Shown: positions 9,702 through 18,303 of the stretch, one piece after another | How the letters are laid out: each line of letters begins with the position of its first letter | How positions within the stretch are numbered: position 1 is the stretch's first letter | Assembly: GCF_000236705.1 (NCBI RefSeq) | Contig: NC_016599.1 | Span: 1,178,001 to 1,242,000, forward strand | Direction: 5' to 3' | DNA length: 64,000 bases | From: Owenweeksia hongkongensis DSM 17368 | GTDB lineage: Bacteria; Bacteroidota; Bacteroidia; Flavobacteriales; Schleiferiaceae | Notes under the pieces: generated by a model | The model's input: the letters and a program-made list of their open reading frames with translations, nothing else | Database searches by the model: none | What the model was told of the DNA's origin: nothing | Translations under genes and position numbers: made by a program

Positions 9702-9715
9702 GCCCAATATTGGGC
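9702..9715. promoter_or_regulatory. Perfect 14-bp palindrome upstream of the histidine kinase (operator candidate)
   Basis: GCCCAATATTGGGC is a perfect palindrome 11 bases upstream of the kinase start codon. Its position fits a dimeric repressor or activator site, but no regulator can be named. Confidence 0.4.
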
Positions 9716-9818
9716 TTGACAAAGTTTTTTGAGTTTGAGCTTGGTTATAAAAACCATTGCGCAAATTACATTTTTTTGCCATTCGCTCTAACAAATATTG
9801 ACGATCAAAGCCCTGCTT

Positions 9819-11909
9819 TTACTCAGGATACTGCACTCTTACGTGATAAATGTTCATCAATAATTTTTTAAAGATTTTCTTTATTTCCTTGATTTCCCGA
9901 AGAGTGATTTCTGCATTTTCGAACTGTCCGGTATCCACTTGATGGTCAATAATATTTTCTACCAAAGCGTCAATTTTATCATGATCGGGTTTATCCAGAC
10001 TTCTACTTGCAGCTTCCACAGAATCTGCCATCATTAGTGCAGCTGTTTCTTTACTAAAAGGCTTAGGACCAGGATAGGTGAATTTTTCCAGATCTACTTC
10101 CTCTTCAGGAAAGTTCTTAATGTATTGCTTGTAGAAGTACATTACAGTAGAAGTACCGTGATGTGTACGAATAAAGTCTATTAAAATATCCGGTAAATTA
10201 TTCTTCTTGGCCAACTTAATTCCGTCCCGTACGTGCTTAATAATTATCTCAGCACTTTCTTCAAATGATAATTCATCATGCGGATTAAGTCCTGTACTCT
10301 GATTTTCTATAAAGTACATTGGGTTGGTGAGCTTTCCTATATCGTGATATAAGGCCCCTGTCCTTACCAATAAAGCGTTTCCATTTATTTTAAGCACTGC
10401 TGCTTCCGCCAAATTGGCCACTTGCATAGAGTGCTGAAAAGTTCCGGGAGCTTCTTGGCCTAATCTTCTCAATAGCGGATTATTGGTATCGCTCAGCTCC
10501 AAAAGGCTTACGTCAGATACAAAACCAAATATCTTTTCCTGGAAGTAAATCAAAGGAAAAGACATAAGTGTTAAAAATCCGTTTCCTGCAAAAAAAGCAA
10601 AGTGTAAAGGCTCAAGGTTTTGTAATGATCCCTCTTGTATGATAGCCATACTGAAATACGAAATACAATACACCAGAATAATTTTAGCAGCTGTAAAAAA
10701 CAGCTGACTACGCTTATACAGGTTGTTTACCAATACCACTGAAAATACCCCCGCCACAAACTGCAAGAACACAAATTCAAAGCTATTGGGTAGCATAAGT
10801 CCACAAAGCAAAATGGCCATCATGTGTACAAAAAGCGCCAAACGGGTATCAAAAAACGAACGAAGGGTGATTGGCAGAATAGTGAAGGGTACCAAATAAA
10901 TGTACGTTACGCCAAAATCCAGCACCACACGGCACAACCCTACTACCATCAATACATTAATCAGAATAAAAGTAAGCTTGGAAACATCTTCCATAATCTG
11001 CTTTCTAAACTGCGTAAGGAAAACAAACAGGACTGAAAACAGCAACCCAATTTGTAGAATTTGTCCACTTAAAATAAAGTAAAAACTGTACTGGCCGGAG
11101 TAGGAACCTTCATAGCTTTTGCGCAAGGAATTTAGCTTGGCAAACTTTTCGTCATCAATAATATTTCCCTTAAAAATTATCAACTCTCCTTCCTGCACTA
11201 TTCCGCGAGTAGGGACAATTCCCTCCAATTGAGACTTTAGGTAACTACCACTTAGCTTTTCATCATAAAAAACATTGTAATCTAAATGGCTTAGCAAAAT
11301 AGGAATGATAAAATCCTGCATAGCTTCCGAACTATCCGCGTAAGCTTTGCGAATAGCGGAGGTTGCTGTACTTATGGAATGAAAGTCCTGAATCCTTGCA
11401 GGTGAACTCACACCTTTTACGGTGATCAAAACTTCTCCTACTTTACCTTCATCATCCCCAACTGGTTTTAGCACACCTTTTTGATACACTTCACCGAGCA
11501 GGTCACGAGCCGTATTTTTTACGCTTCGCCTAAAAGCATCTTTTACTTTTGGTGTACCTTTTTTTCCCAAAGGTGCTACCGCCTCAATTTTGTTCCACTC
11601 TATTTTATACTCGTCTTCAAAAGCAATCAGGGCGTCTTCCGCCACATCATCATCCTTACGGAGAAACATGGTTTTACTCTCTACAATAGACTTCCGCTCC
11701 TTTTCTAACTCTTCATCTGTCTTTAGTACAGGAAAGTCAAAAGGCGCCACAAGGTTTTCATAGAGCCAAGGTTTCCCCTTTTGAAACTCGTATTTAAACT
11801 TGACTTCACGTGGATTTATATACACCACAAGCGCTATGGAAATGGCAAATAGCACAAGCCCAGCAAAGCGGGTTTGGTGATTCTGTAAATAAAGCAGTAG
11901 CTTTTTCAT
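9819..11909 (-). CDS. 7TM HD-domain phosphohydrolase (PgpH family)
   Basis: The 696-residue protein has one N-terminal membrane helix, a long extracytoplasmic domain (about 35-285), seven membrane segments (about 285-480) and a cytoplasmic HD domain. The metal motif YHDIGK has HD at residues 522-523, with RTHHG and MMADSVEAASRS further on. This is the architecture of PgpH, which hydrolyses cyclic di-AMP to pApA in Firmicutes. That activity for this protein is inferred from architecture. It is a single gene, divergent from the thiolase, with a TATTTTTG promoter element upstream. Confidence 0.88.
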   Translation of the reverse strand: MKKLLLYLQNHQTRFAGLVLFAISIALVVYINPREVKFKYEFQKGKPWLYENLVAPFDFPVLKTDEELEKERKSIVESKTMFLRKDDDVAEDALIAFEDEYKIEWNKIEAVAPLGKKGTPKVKDAFRRSVKNTARDLLGEVYQKGVLKPVGDDEGKVGEVLITVKGVSSPARIQDFHSISTATSAIRKAYADSSEAMQDFIIPILLSHLDYNVFYDEKLSGSYLKSQLEGIVPTRGIVQEGELIIFKGNIIDDEKFAKLNSLRKSYEGSYSGQYSFYFILSGQILQIGLLFSVLFVFLTQFRKQIMEDVSKLTFILINVLMVVGLCRVVLDFGVTYIYLVPFTILPITLRSFFDTRLALFVHMMAILLCGLMLPNSFEFVFLQFVAGVFSVVLVNNLYKRSQLFFTAAKIILVYCISYFSMAIIQEGSLQNLEPLHFAFFAGNGFLTLMSFPLIYFQEKIFGFVSDVSLLELSDTNNPLLRRLGQEAPGTFQHSMQVANLAEAAVLKINGNALLVRTGALYHDIGKLTNPMYFIENQSTGLNPHDELSFEESAEIIIKHVRDGIKLAKKNNLPDILIDFIRTHHGTSTVMYFYKQYIKNFPEEEVDLEKFTYPGPKPFSKETAALMMADSVEAASRSLDKPDHDKIDALVENIIDHQVDTGQFENAEITLREIKEIKKIFKKLLMNIYHVRVQYPE

Positions 11910-11926
11910 TGTTAGGTATTCGTCCT

Positions 11927-11934
11927 CAAAAATA
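11927..11934 (-). promoter_or_regulatory. TAnnTTTG -7 element upstream of the PgpH-family gene
   Basis: On the minus strand this reads TATTTTTG, an exact TAnnTTTG match, 17 bases upstream of the ATG at 11909. Confidence 0.45.
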
Positions 11935-12015
11935 GGTATAAAGCACAGTCCCGCAAATTCGCCTTATTTTTCTGTATTTTCGCGCCTCTTAGCAATAAAT
12001 TAAAATCCATATATA

Positions 12016-13191
12016 ATGAGAGATGTTGTAATTGTATCTGCCGTAAGAACCGCAATCGGAAGCTTTGGTGGAACTTTAGCCTCTATTCCCGCTACTCAAT
12101 TAGGATCTGCAGCTATTAAAGGTGCATTAGATAAAATAGGGCTAGACCCAAAAGAAGTTCAAGAAGTAATAATGGGTAATGTGCTACAAGCTGGCCTGGG
12201 ACAAGCTCCTGCTCGTCAGGCTGCTTTAGGTGCTGGATTAAGCGTAGATGTACCTTGTACTACCATCAATAAAGTTTGTTCATCAGGTATGAAAGCCGTG
12301 ATGCAAGCAGCTCAAGCTATCAAAAGTGGTGATGCTGACGTAATTGTAGCTGGTGGCATGGAAAATATGAGTGCCGTGCCTCACTACATGGATGCCCGTA
12401 ATGGTCAAAAATTGGGAGACATGAAACTAAGAGATGGTCTTTTACTTGATGGTCTTACCGATGTATACACCAGAGGCCACATGGGTAACTGTGCTGAGCT
12501 TTGCGCTAAAGACATGGAATTTAGCCGTGAAGAGCAAGATGCATTTGCCATTGAAAGCTATAAGCGCAGTGCTGCTGCTTGGGAAGCTGGAAAATTTAAC
12601 GATGAAGTTGTTCCTGTAACCGTTCCTCAGCGTAGAGGTGATGCTATCGAATTTAACCACGATGAGGAATACAAAAACGTAAAGTTTGAGAAAATTCCTC
12701 AGCTACGTCCTGTATTTGATAAAGAAGGTAGTGTAACAGCTGCAAACGCTTCTACACTTAATGATGGTGCTGCTGCACTTATCATTATGAGTGCTGAAAA
12801 AGCTGAAGAACTTGGACTTAAGCCATTGGCTAAGATCACAGCTTACGCTGATGCTGCTCAAACCTCTGAGTGGTTTACCACTGCTCCGGCTAAGGCTGTG
12901 CCTATCGCTTTAGCGAAAGCTGGATTGGATAAAGACCAAATTGATTTTTATGAGTTAAACGAAGCTTTCTCTGTAGTAGGATTGGCTAACATGAAATTAC
13001 TTGGCATAGACGCTAGCAAGACTAACGTAAATGGCGGAGCTGTTTCTATCGGTCACCCACTAGGTTGCTCTGGAGCTCGTATTTTGGTTACCCTTATTAA
13101 TGTATTGAAGCAAAACAATGGTAAATACGGTGCTGCCGGAATTTGCAACGGTGGCGGTGGTGCTTCAGCTGTAGTAATCGAATCAGTTTAG
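12016..13191 (+). CDS. atoB: Acetyl-CoA C-acetyltransferase (thiolase)
   Basis: The 391-residue protein covers a full thiolase. The nucleophile Cys88 is in NKVCSSGMKAV, the catalytic histidine in GHPLGCSGAR, and the second catalytic cysteine in the terminal CNGGGGASA motif. The NEAF motif is also present (ELNEAFSV). The enzyme condenses two acetyl-CoA to acetoacetyl-CoA or runs the reverse in degradation. No other beta-oxidation or mevalonate gene is adjacent, so the physiological direction cannot be read. A TATTTTCG element at 11975-11982 is a near match to the promoter consensus. Confidence 0.93.
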   Translation: MRDVVIVSAVRTAIGSFGGTLASIPATQLGSAAIKGALDKIGLDPKEVQEVIMGNVLQAGLGQAPARQAALGAGLSVDVPCTTINKVCSSGMKAVMQAAQAIKSGDADVIVAGGMENMSAVPHYMDARNGQKLGDMKLRDGLLLDGLTDVYTRGHMGNCAELCAKDMEFSREEQDAFAIESYKRSAAAWEAGKFNDEVVPVTVPQRRGDAIEFNHDEEYKNVKFEKIPQLRPVFDKEGSVTAANASTLNDGAAALIIMSAEKAEELGLKPLAKITAYADAAQTSEWFTTAPAKAVPIALAKAGLDKDQIDFYELNEAFSVVGLANMKLLGIDASKTNVNGGAVSIGHPLGCSGARILVTLINVLKQNNGKYGAAGICNGGGGASAVVIESV

Positions 13192-13208
13192 TAGTATTAG
13201 CTGAAATT

Positions 13209-13982
13209 ATGCAATACGGAGTTTGCACCCTTAGTGCTATACCTATGCGCAAAGAATCTGACGACACCGCTGAAATGGTGAATCAGGTTGTGTTTGGAGA
13301 AACTTTTGAAATATTGGAGCACACCAAAAAGTGGTCTTTTATAAAATTGGCACATGATGGCTATGAAGGCTGGATAGACAGCAAGCAGCTATTACCCATT
13401 AGTCAAAAGTTTTATGAGCAAGCAAACTCTCAAGTCCCTTTCACCTCGCAAGAGTTGATTGAAATAATATCTGAAGAAAAAACGGCAGAATTCTATCCCA
13501 TCTTTTTGGGGTCGATTCTGCCGTTTTATAGTAATGGAACGGTACAAATTCAGGATAAAGAATACCGTTTTAATGGCGCTGTAGCTCAATCGCAAAAAAG
13601 CCGCGAAGAGCTTGTAGAACACGCCTATCAATATATGCATACCCCCTACCTATGGGGTGGCCGTACACCTTTCGGCATAGATTGTTCGGGGTTTACCCAA
13701 ATGGTATATCGCTTATGTGGGTATAGCCTGCCACGTGATGCTTACCAACAAGCAACCGAAGGTGATACCCTTAGCTTTATAGAAGAAAGTGAGCCGGGTG
13801 ATTTAGCTTTTTTTGATAATGAAGAAGGACGAATAACGCACGTAGGTATTATTCTTAATGATAATTACATCCTTCACGCCAGTGGCAAAGTTCGCCTGGA
13901 TAGACTGGACCAAACCGGAATCTTTAACCGCGAAACTGGGAGTCATACGCATAAGCTTAGAGTGATTAAAAAGATTATCTAG
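13209..13982 (+). CDS. NlpC/P60 (C40) cell-wall endopeptidase with N-terminal SH3-like domain
   Basis: The 257-residue protein starts at 13209, 17 bases after the thiolase stop. Upstream in-frame codons lie inside the thiolase gene and are rejected. Residues 1-65 form a bacterial SH3-like domain. The C-terminal NlpC/P60 domain has Cys159 (GIDCSGFTQMVY), His211 (THVGII) and His223 (LHASG). It should cleave gamma-D-Glu-diaminopimelate bonds in peptidoglycan. No signal peptide is visible, which is common for Bacteroidota recycling enzymes of this type. The segment linking the domains carries a strong terminator-like inverted repeat in its DNA. Confidence 0.9.
   Translation: MQYGVCTLSAIPMRKESDDTAEMVNQVVFGETFEILEHTKKWSFIKLAHDGYEGWIDSKQLLPISQKFYEQANSQVPFTSQELIEIISEEKTAEFYPIFLGSILPFYSNGTVQIQDKEYRFNGAVAQSQKSREELVEHAYQYMHTPYLWGGRTPFGIDCSGFTQMVYRLCGYSLPRDAYQQATEGDTLSFIEESEPGDLAFFDNEEGRITHVGIILNDNYILHASGKVRLDRLDQTGIFNRETGSHTHKLRVIKKII
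13479..13527 (+). repeat. Terminator-like inverted repeat inside the NlpC/P60 coding sequence
   Basis: AAAACGGCAGAAT (13479-13491) and ATTCTGCCGTTTT (13515-13527) form a perfect 13-bp stem. The 23-nt loop can itself pair CCCA/TGGG. The 3' arm ends in TTTT, giving an intrinsic-terminator look, yet the element is in frame within the linker between the SH3-like and peptidase domains. Confidence 0.7.
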
Positions 13983-14015
13983 AATTGGATGGTTTTGCAT
14001 TTTTCACGGCTGTGT

Positions 14016-14057
14016 CACCCTGAGTAACCAACCGAAGGGAGGTTGTATCGAAGGGTG
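14016..14057. repeat. REP-like imperfect hairpin element
   Basis: CACCCT at 14016-14021 pairs with AGGGTG at 14052-14057, and internal AACC/GGTT arms add stem. The CACCCTGAG...CGAAGGGTG layout resembles short intergenic palindromic repeats common in Flavobacteriia. It lies in a 297-bp gap (13983-14279) in which I see no gene. Only one copy is in this window. Confidence 0.5.
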
Positions 14058-14279
14058 AGTCGTATCCTTAATCAGACTTCGATATTTTACTTTCCTTCTT
14101 TCAGCGGAAAGCAAAACTCAGCCTGATACTGCACCTTATCCTCTGCTACAAACTCCCGCGCTTCCAAACTCCCTATTCCCTACTCCCGACTGTTCCCGTG
14201 TTAATAACTCCTCACCGCTTCTTAAAAATCCAAACGTGTGCTCCTGTATCTTTAAGGTTCGTAAAAAATACTCACCCCT

Positions 14280-14708
14280 ATGAAAGTTACAGAGATACTC
14301 CCTATTGAAGATACTGATAGCATTGAAATCCCCTATTTTGAAGTAGGCGTTGCGGCCGGAGAGCCTACTTATGTTTCCCAATCTTTTGAAACTACTATAA
14401 ACGTAAGCCGTGAACTTATCAAAAATAGAAAGGCAACATTTTGTGTTCGCGTGGTAGGTCAATCTATGATTGATGCGGGCATTGATGATGGCGACCTGTT
14501 AATAGTAGACAAATCGCTACCGCCAAATAACAATAATATTGTGCTGGCTGTAATTGATGGTGATTATACCGTAAAGCGCCTCTACAAGCGTGGTGAAGAT
14601 CTTTACCTACAGCCCGAAAACAAAAACTACGACCCTATCAAAATTACCCAATTCATGGACTTCCGCATTTGGGGCGTTGTTACAGGGCTTATCAAAAAGT
14701 TGCTGTAA
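14280..14708 (+). CDS. umuD: UmuD-like S24 peptidase (SOS mutagenesis protein), without an adjacent UmuC
   Basis: The 142-residue protein matches UmuD in length and motifs. There is an Ala26-Gly27 self-cleavage site (VGVAAGEP), nucleophile Ser62 (VGQSMIDAGIDDGD) and general base Lys99 (DGDYTVKRL). There is no N-terminal helix-turn-helix, which argues against LexA. Cleaved UmuD normally binds the Y-family polymerase UmuC, usually encoded just downstream. Here a WG-repeat lipoprotein follows instead, so the partner must be elsewhere or absent. No LexA box could be assigned in the upstream 100 bases. Confidence 0.88.
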   Translation: MKVTEILPIEDTDSIEIPYFEVGVAAGEPTYVSQSFETTINVSRELIKNRKATFCVRVVGQSMIDAGIDDGDLLIVDKSLPPNNNNIVLAVIDGDYTVKRLYKRGEDLYLQPENKNYDPIKITQFMDFRIWGVVTGLIKKLL

Positions 14709-14788
14709 GTAATTCACAAACTATTCAATAATTCAGTGATTTCACAGTGGATATAAACGCTTTAGCGTTTAACTAGGGTTATTTACTA

Positions 14789-15901
14789 ATGACGAAAGCT
14801 ATATTACTCATTTCCTTAGTGGGACTAACTTCCTGCAAAAACTCTTCTAATAAAAAAGCGGAGAGCAAGAACTACAATATTGAGATTGAAGTTTCTTCTC
14901 AAAAATCAGACTTACTCTCAGAGTTACAAATTGAATCTTTTGATTCGGTAAAAAGCAACTCCACTTCATTCGAGTGGTTTATTCAGCCAAAATACTATAT
15001 CCTTGATAACTTCTATGAAGGTTTGGCTGCCTTTAAAGATAACAACGGATATGGGTTTATAAATGAAAATGAAGAGGTAGTGATAACTCCGCAATACACA
15101 CTGACCTTTGGGTTTACAGACGGATTGGCCTGTGTTAAGAAAGGAGGTAAATATGGCTATATAGACAAAAATGGGTATGAAAAAATTCCCTTCCAGTTTG
15201 ATTCAGGAAGCGATTTCTCAGATGAATATGCAAGAGTTAGTCTGAACGGGAAGTATGGGTTTATCAATAAGAGAGGCGAAATTGTTATTGAACCGAAGTA
15301 TGACTTTGCCCTCAGATTTGACGAAGGTTTGGCGCTAGTAGAGAAGGGATCAAAGAGCTTCTTTATTAATGATAAGGGCGAAGAGGTTATTAACCTTGGA
15401 ATTCAGTCTGGTATGAACTTTTCTGATGGACTTGCCTCTTTCGAAACCAATGGAAAATATGGCTTTATAGACAACTTAGGTAAAGTGAAAATAAATCCTA
15501 TTTATGAGGATTCAGGAATGTTCATGGAAGGTTTGGCAAGAGTGAAGAAAAACGGCAAATGGGGTTATATTAATAACAAGGGGGACGTAGTAATTGACTT
15601 TACATTTGACGATACACCTGGATTCAAAGAAGGATTTGCTGCAGTTAAAATGGGAGACAGATGGGGGTTTATTGATAAAAAGGGAGAACCGGTAATTCCA
15701 ATTAAACATGAGAAAGTTCGTTACTACTTTTCTGAAGGCTTGGTTGGAGTTAGAAGAAATGGAAACTGGGGCTTTATGAATACAACTAATGAATTATCTA
15801 TTGATTTCCAGTTTTCTGATTGTGGTTCATTTAAGAATGATTTCGTTACTGTGAGAAGCAATGAAAACAACAACTGGGGAATGATTAAAATCAAAAAATA
15901 A
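14789..15901 (+). CDS. WG-repeat lipoprotein
   Basis: The 370-residue product has a lipoprotein signal (LLISLVGLTSC, cysteine 16). About nine tandem WG-type repeats of roughly 32-37 residues follow, each built around G-Y/W-G-F/Y-I-N/D (for example NNGYGFINENEEVVI, KWGYINNKGDVVI and RWGFIDKKGEPVI). Such repeats form beta-structures in secreted proteins of unknown function. It has its own start context 80 bp after umuD. Internal repeats could recombine, so the copy number may vary between strains. Confidence 0.85.
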   Translation: MTKAILLISLVGLTSCKNSSNKKAESKNYNIEIEVSSQKSDLLSELQIESFDSVKSNSTSFEWFIQPKYYILDNFYEGLAAFKDNNGYGFINENEEVVITPQYTLTFGFTDGLACVKKGGKYGYIDKNGYEKIPFQFDSGSDFSDEYARVSLNGKYGFINKRGEIVIEPKYDFALRFDEGLALVEKGSKSFFINDKGEEVINLGIQSGMNFSDGLASFETNGKYGFIDNLGKVKINPIYEDSGMFMEGLARVKKNGKWGYINNKGDVVIDFTFDDTPGFKEGFAAVKMGDRWGFIDKKGEPVIPIKHEKVRYYFSEGLVGVRRNGNWGFMNTTNELSIDFQFSDCGSFKNDFVTVRSNENNNWGMIKIKK

Positions 15902-15982
15902 CTTTTACCTCAATCGCTAATAAAACCATAGTCACTCTTCAGAATAGTAACGCATTTTAGCTAAACCTTTGCTTCCTAAAAA

Positions 15983-16135
15983 ATGGACATTATCTCTCAT
16001 ACTTTAACGGGAGTAGCCGTTGGAACTGTATTCGCCACTATTTCCAATGGTTCATTGAAAAAGAAAAGCTTAATTATTCTGGCTGGTAGCTTTGGTGGTG
16101 CTTTATCCGATTTTAGTCCCCCTGAATTTCTATAA
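15983..16135 (+). pseudogene. Truncated YdjM-like inner-membrane hydrolase (PF04307), 50 codons left
   Basis: The short reading frame begins MDIISHTLTGVAVGTVFATI and continues to GGALSDF, which resembles the N-terminus of YdjM/membrane-bound metal-dependent hydrolases (MDxxTHxLxG). The frame ends after 50 residues at SPPEFL, exactly where the family would carry the acidic DIDA-type motif and go on for over 100 residues. I see no continuation downstream in any frame before 16202. It is most simply a deletion remnant. The 300-bp gap 15902-16201 holds nothing else I can support. Confidence 0.65.
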
Positions 16136-16201
16136 CAATACGTGTAGTCCTTACCTTATGAGATGTGCTAATCATAATATTATACCAGAAACTGAAGTCT
16201 A

Positions 16202-16621
16202 ATGAATTTCATTCCCCTCCTAATCCTTTTTGCGCTCACAAGTTCCTCCAGCCTAAATGAGGAAATCAATCTTGACAATCTATTTGAAACGCGCTGGGTT
16301 TTGAACAAAGCGGGTGGTTACATTCCAAACCTGGAAGAATTTGACTTTGTGATTTACAACACTCCTCAGGCTAAAGACCTACCCTATCAATTCCAATTTG
16401 GAGGTCTGATTTTTAAAAAAGACGGAACTCTGCTTGAGTACGTTTGGAATAAATGTGGAACTGGAAATCCTCCCGATTTTTACGAAACTGAATATCAAAT
16501 TGAAAAAATCGAAAATGAAGTAACTATCCAAATTTCGAATAGTCGCCAATGGGATGGAGACTATGTAATTCAGGGATTGACAAAGAGTAATTTGAAAATG
16601 ACAAGAATAAATCTAAATTAA
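16202..16621 (+). CDS. Small secreted protein of unknown function
   Basis: The 139-residue product starts with a short hydrophobic signal (MNFIPLLILFALTSSSSLN). The mature part is a beta-rich lipocalin-like sequence (TRWVLNKAGGYIPN, FGGLIFKKDGTLLEY, LKMTRINLN). This layout is common in small Bacteroidota secreted proteins that predict a calycin-like fold, but I recognise no family. It ends 17 bases before the DUF2200 gene, so the two may be cotranscribed. Confidence 0.55.
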   Translation: MNFIPLLILFALTSSSSLNEEINLDNLFETRWVLNKAGGYIPNLEEFDFVIYNTPQAKDLPYQFQFGGLIFKKDGTLLEYVWNKCGTGNPPDFYETEYQIEKIENEVTIQISNSRQWDGDYVIQGLTKSNLKMTRINLN

Positions 16622-16638
16622 TCCGCAAAATCATCTTT

Positions 16639-17004
16639 ATGAACACAACACCTAAACATGACGAACAAATGGCAAAATTGACATTTGCTTCGGTTTACCC
16701 TCACTACGTAACGAAAATTGAGAAAAAAGGCAGAACCAAAGATGAACTGCATCAAGTAATTGAATGGTTGACAGGATTTGATGAAAACAAACTTCAAGAA
16801 CTAATCAATGACAAAGTTACCTTTAAAACCTTCTTTGAGAAAGCAACGCTAAACTCAAATGCCCACCTTATAAAAGGTGTGATTTGCGGGTATCGAATAG
16901 AAGACATCCAAACTCCTTTGACACAACAAGTAAGGTACCTGGATAAGGTGGTGGATGAATTGGCAAAAGGCAAAAAGATGGAAAAAATTTTACGAAGCGA
17001 GTAG
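16639..17004 (+). CDS. DUF2200 domain protein
   Basis: The 121-residue cytoplasmic protein fits DUF2200 over its whole length. It shows the FASVYPHYVTKIEKKGRTKDE N-terminus, EVIxWLTGF-like HQVIEWLTGFDE, and the central NAHLIKGVICGYRIEDI followed by a QQVRYLDKVVDEL helix. No function is established for the family, which is sporadic across bacteria and looks horizontally spread. It is the last gene of the accessory stretch before the DEAD-box helicase. Confidence 0.88.
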   Translation: MNTTPKHDEQMAKLTFASVYPHYVTKIEKKGRTKDELHQVIEWLTGFDENKLQELINDKVTFKTFFEKATLNSNAHLIKGVICGYRIEDIQTPLTQQVRYLDKVVDELAKGKKMEKILRSE

Positions 17005-17064
17005 GTTGTTGATACTTCCTGTCTTTTTCAAAATTAATTGAGCACCTACCCCATTGATTCCCGC

Positions 17065-17072
17065 TACCTTTG
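17065..17072 (+). promoter_or_regulatory. TAnnTTTG -7 element upstream of DEAD-box helicase
   Basis: TACCTTTG is an exact consensus match 26 bases upstream of the ATG at 17099. It supports that start over an in-frame ATG at 17054, which would lie upstream of the promoter element. Confidence 0.5.
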
Positions 17073-17098
17073 GGCTTTCAATAATTCACCATATCGAT

Positions 17099-18238
17099 AT
17101 GTCTTTCACTTCTTTGGGTTTGTCATCCTATTTGGCAAAAGCACTAACAGCTCAAAATTACACAAAACCCTACCCTATTCAGGAAGCAGCAATTCCTGCT
17201 ATCCTAAAAGGAAAAGACATTTTGGGTATTGCTCAAACCGGTTCGGGAAAAACAGCTAGTTATGTGCTCCCAACCCTTATAAAGCTTGAAGGAAAAACGG
17301 CTACTAAAAACCGCCACATCAATGTTTTGGTATTGGTTCCTACCCGTGAATTAGCCATACAAGTAGAAGAAGTTTTCCGCGTATTTGGCAGTGCTCTCCC
17401 CTTTACTTTCAAGTCCTTTGCTGTGTTTGGTGGAGTTTCCATCAATCCGCAGATGATTGGTTTACAAAATGTAAATGTGCTCGTGGCCACGCCCGGCCGC
17501 CTGTTGGAATTAGCTGAATCCAATGCTCTTCATCTTTCTTCGGTAAGCACGCTTATTTTGGATGAAGCAGACAAAATGCTCAACCTTGGCTTTAAAGCCG
17601 AAATGGACCGCATTTTTGCTCTTTTGCCTAAAAAACGTCAAAACCTACTTTTTTCGGCCACTCTTAGCCCTGATGTGAAAAATGTAGAACGTGTGTTGCT
17701 AAATGATCCTTTGGTGATAAACATTGCCCCAAAAGAGGAAAACTTAGACCTTATCAACCAAGTTGGGTACTTTGTAAATGAAGAAAAAAAGGGACCGCTA
17801 CTCCGCTATTTGATCAAGAAAGGTGACATGCAGCAGGTATTGGTTTTCACCTCATCAACCGCACGTGCTGATGCTGTGGCTGATAAATTGCATCACAATG
17901 GAATTCCGGCACGAGCCATTCATAGCAAGAAAAGTCAGGGAAATAGAAAGGCTTCACTGGAACAATTTAAAGCCAGCAAACTAAGAGTATTGGTTGCCAC
18001 AGATTTACTTTCCAGAGGTATTGACATTGAATTTTTGCCCTATGTGATAAATTATGAATTGCCCCGCTCACCCAAGGATTTTGTGCATCGAATTGGCCGA
18101 ACTGGTCGTGCCGAAAACCCGGGACAGGCCGTCACTTTAATTACCCCTGACGACAAGCATCACTTTAAAGTAATTCAAAAGAAAATGAAGAAAGCGGTGA
18201 CCATGATTGACTCAGAGAACCTAGAGGATTTTAAATAA
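17099..18238 (+). CDS. DEAD-box ATP-dependent RNA helicase (first copy)
   Basis: The 379-residue protein has the full motif set: Q motif (YPIQEAAIPA), motif I AQTGSGKT, Ia PTRELA, DEAD (LDEADKML), SAT, the Ib/IV helices and motif VI HRIGRTGR. The C-terminal tail after the helicase core is short, so it resembles a minimal RhlE-like enzyme. It should unwind RNA duplexes in ribosome assembly or RNA decay. Start 17099 (MSFTSLGLSSYL) is chosen because the Q-motif region begins there and a promoter element lies just upstream. A second, longer DEAD-box gene is at 28449. Confidence 0.92.
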   Translation: MSFTSLGLSSYLAKALTAQNYTKPYPIQEAAIPAILKGKDILGIAQTGSGKTASYVLPTLIKLEGKTATKNRHINVLVLVPTRELAIQVEEVFRVFGSALPFTFKSFAVFGGVSINPQMIGLQNVNVLVATPGRLLELAESNALHLSSVSTLILDEADKMLNLGFKAEMDRIFALLPKKRQNLLFSATLSPDVKNVERVLLNDPLVINIAPKEENLDLINQVGYFVNEEKKGPLLRYLIKKGDMQQVLVFTSSTARADAVADKLHHNGIPARAIHSKKSQGNRKASLEQFKASKLRVLVATDLLSRGIDIEFLPYVINYELPRSPKDFVHRIGRTGRAENPGQAVTLITPDDKHHFKVIQKKMKKAVTMIDSENLEDFK

Positions 18239-18303
18239 TTCTGAGTTAAACTCTATTCCTAATTTACTGTCCAAAACACATTCAACTCTCCTAAATATAA
18301 CAC

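Noticed and set aside
14789..15901. WG repeats as a CRISPR-like or tandem DNA repeat
   Set aside because: The repetition is at protein level with diverged DNA and a continuous reading frame behind a lipoprotein signal.
14001..17004. Integron-type cassette array
   Set aside because: No integrase and no repeated attC-like sites between the small genes; only one REP-like hairpin is present.
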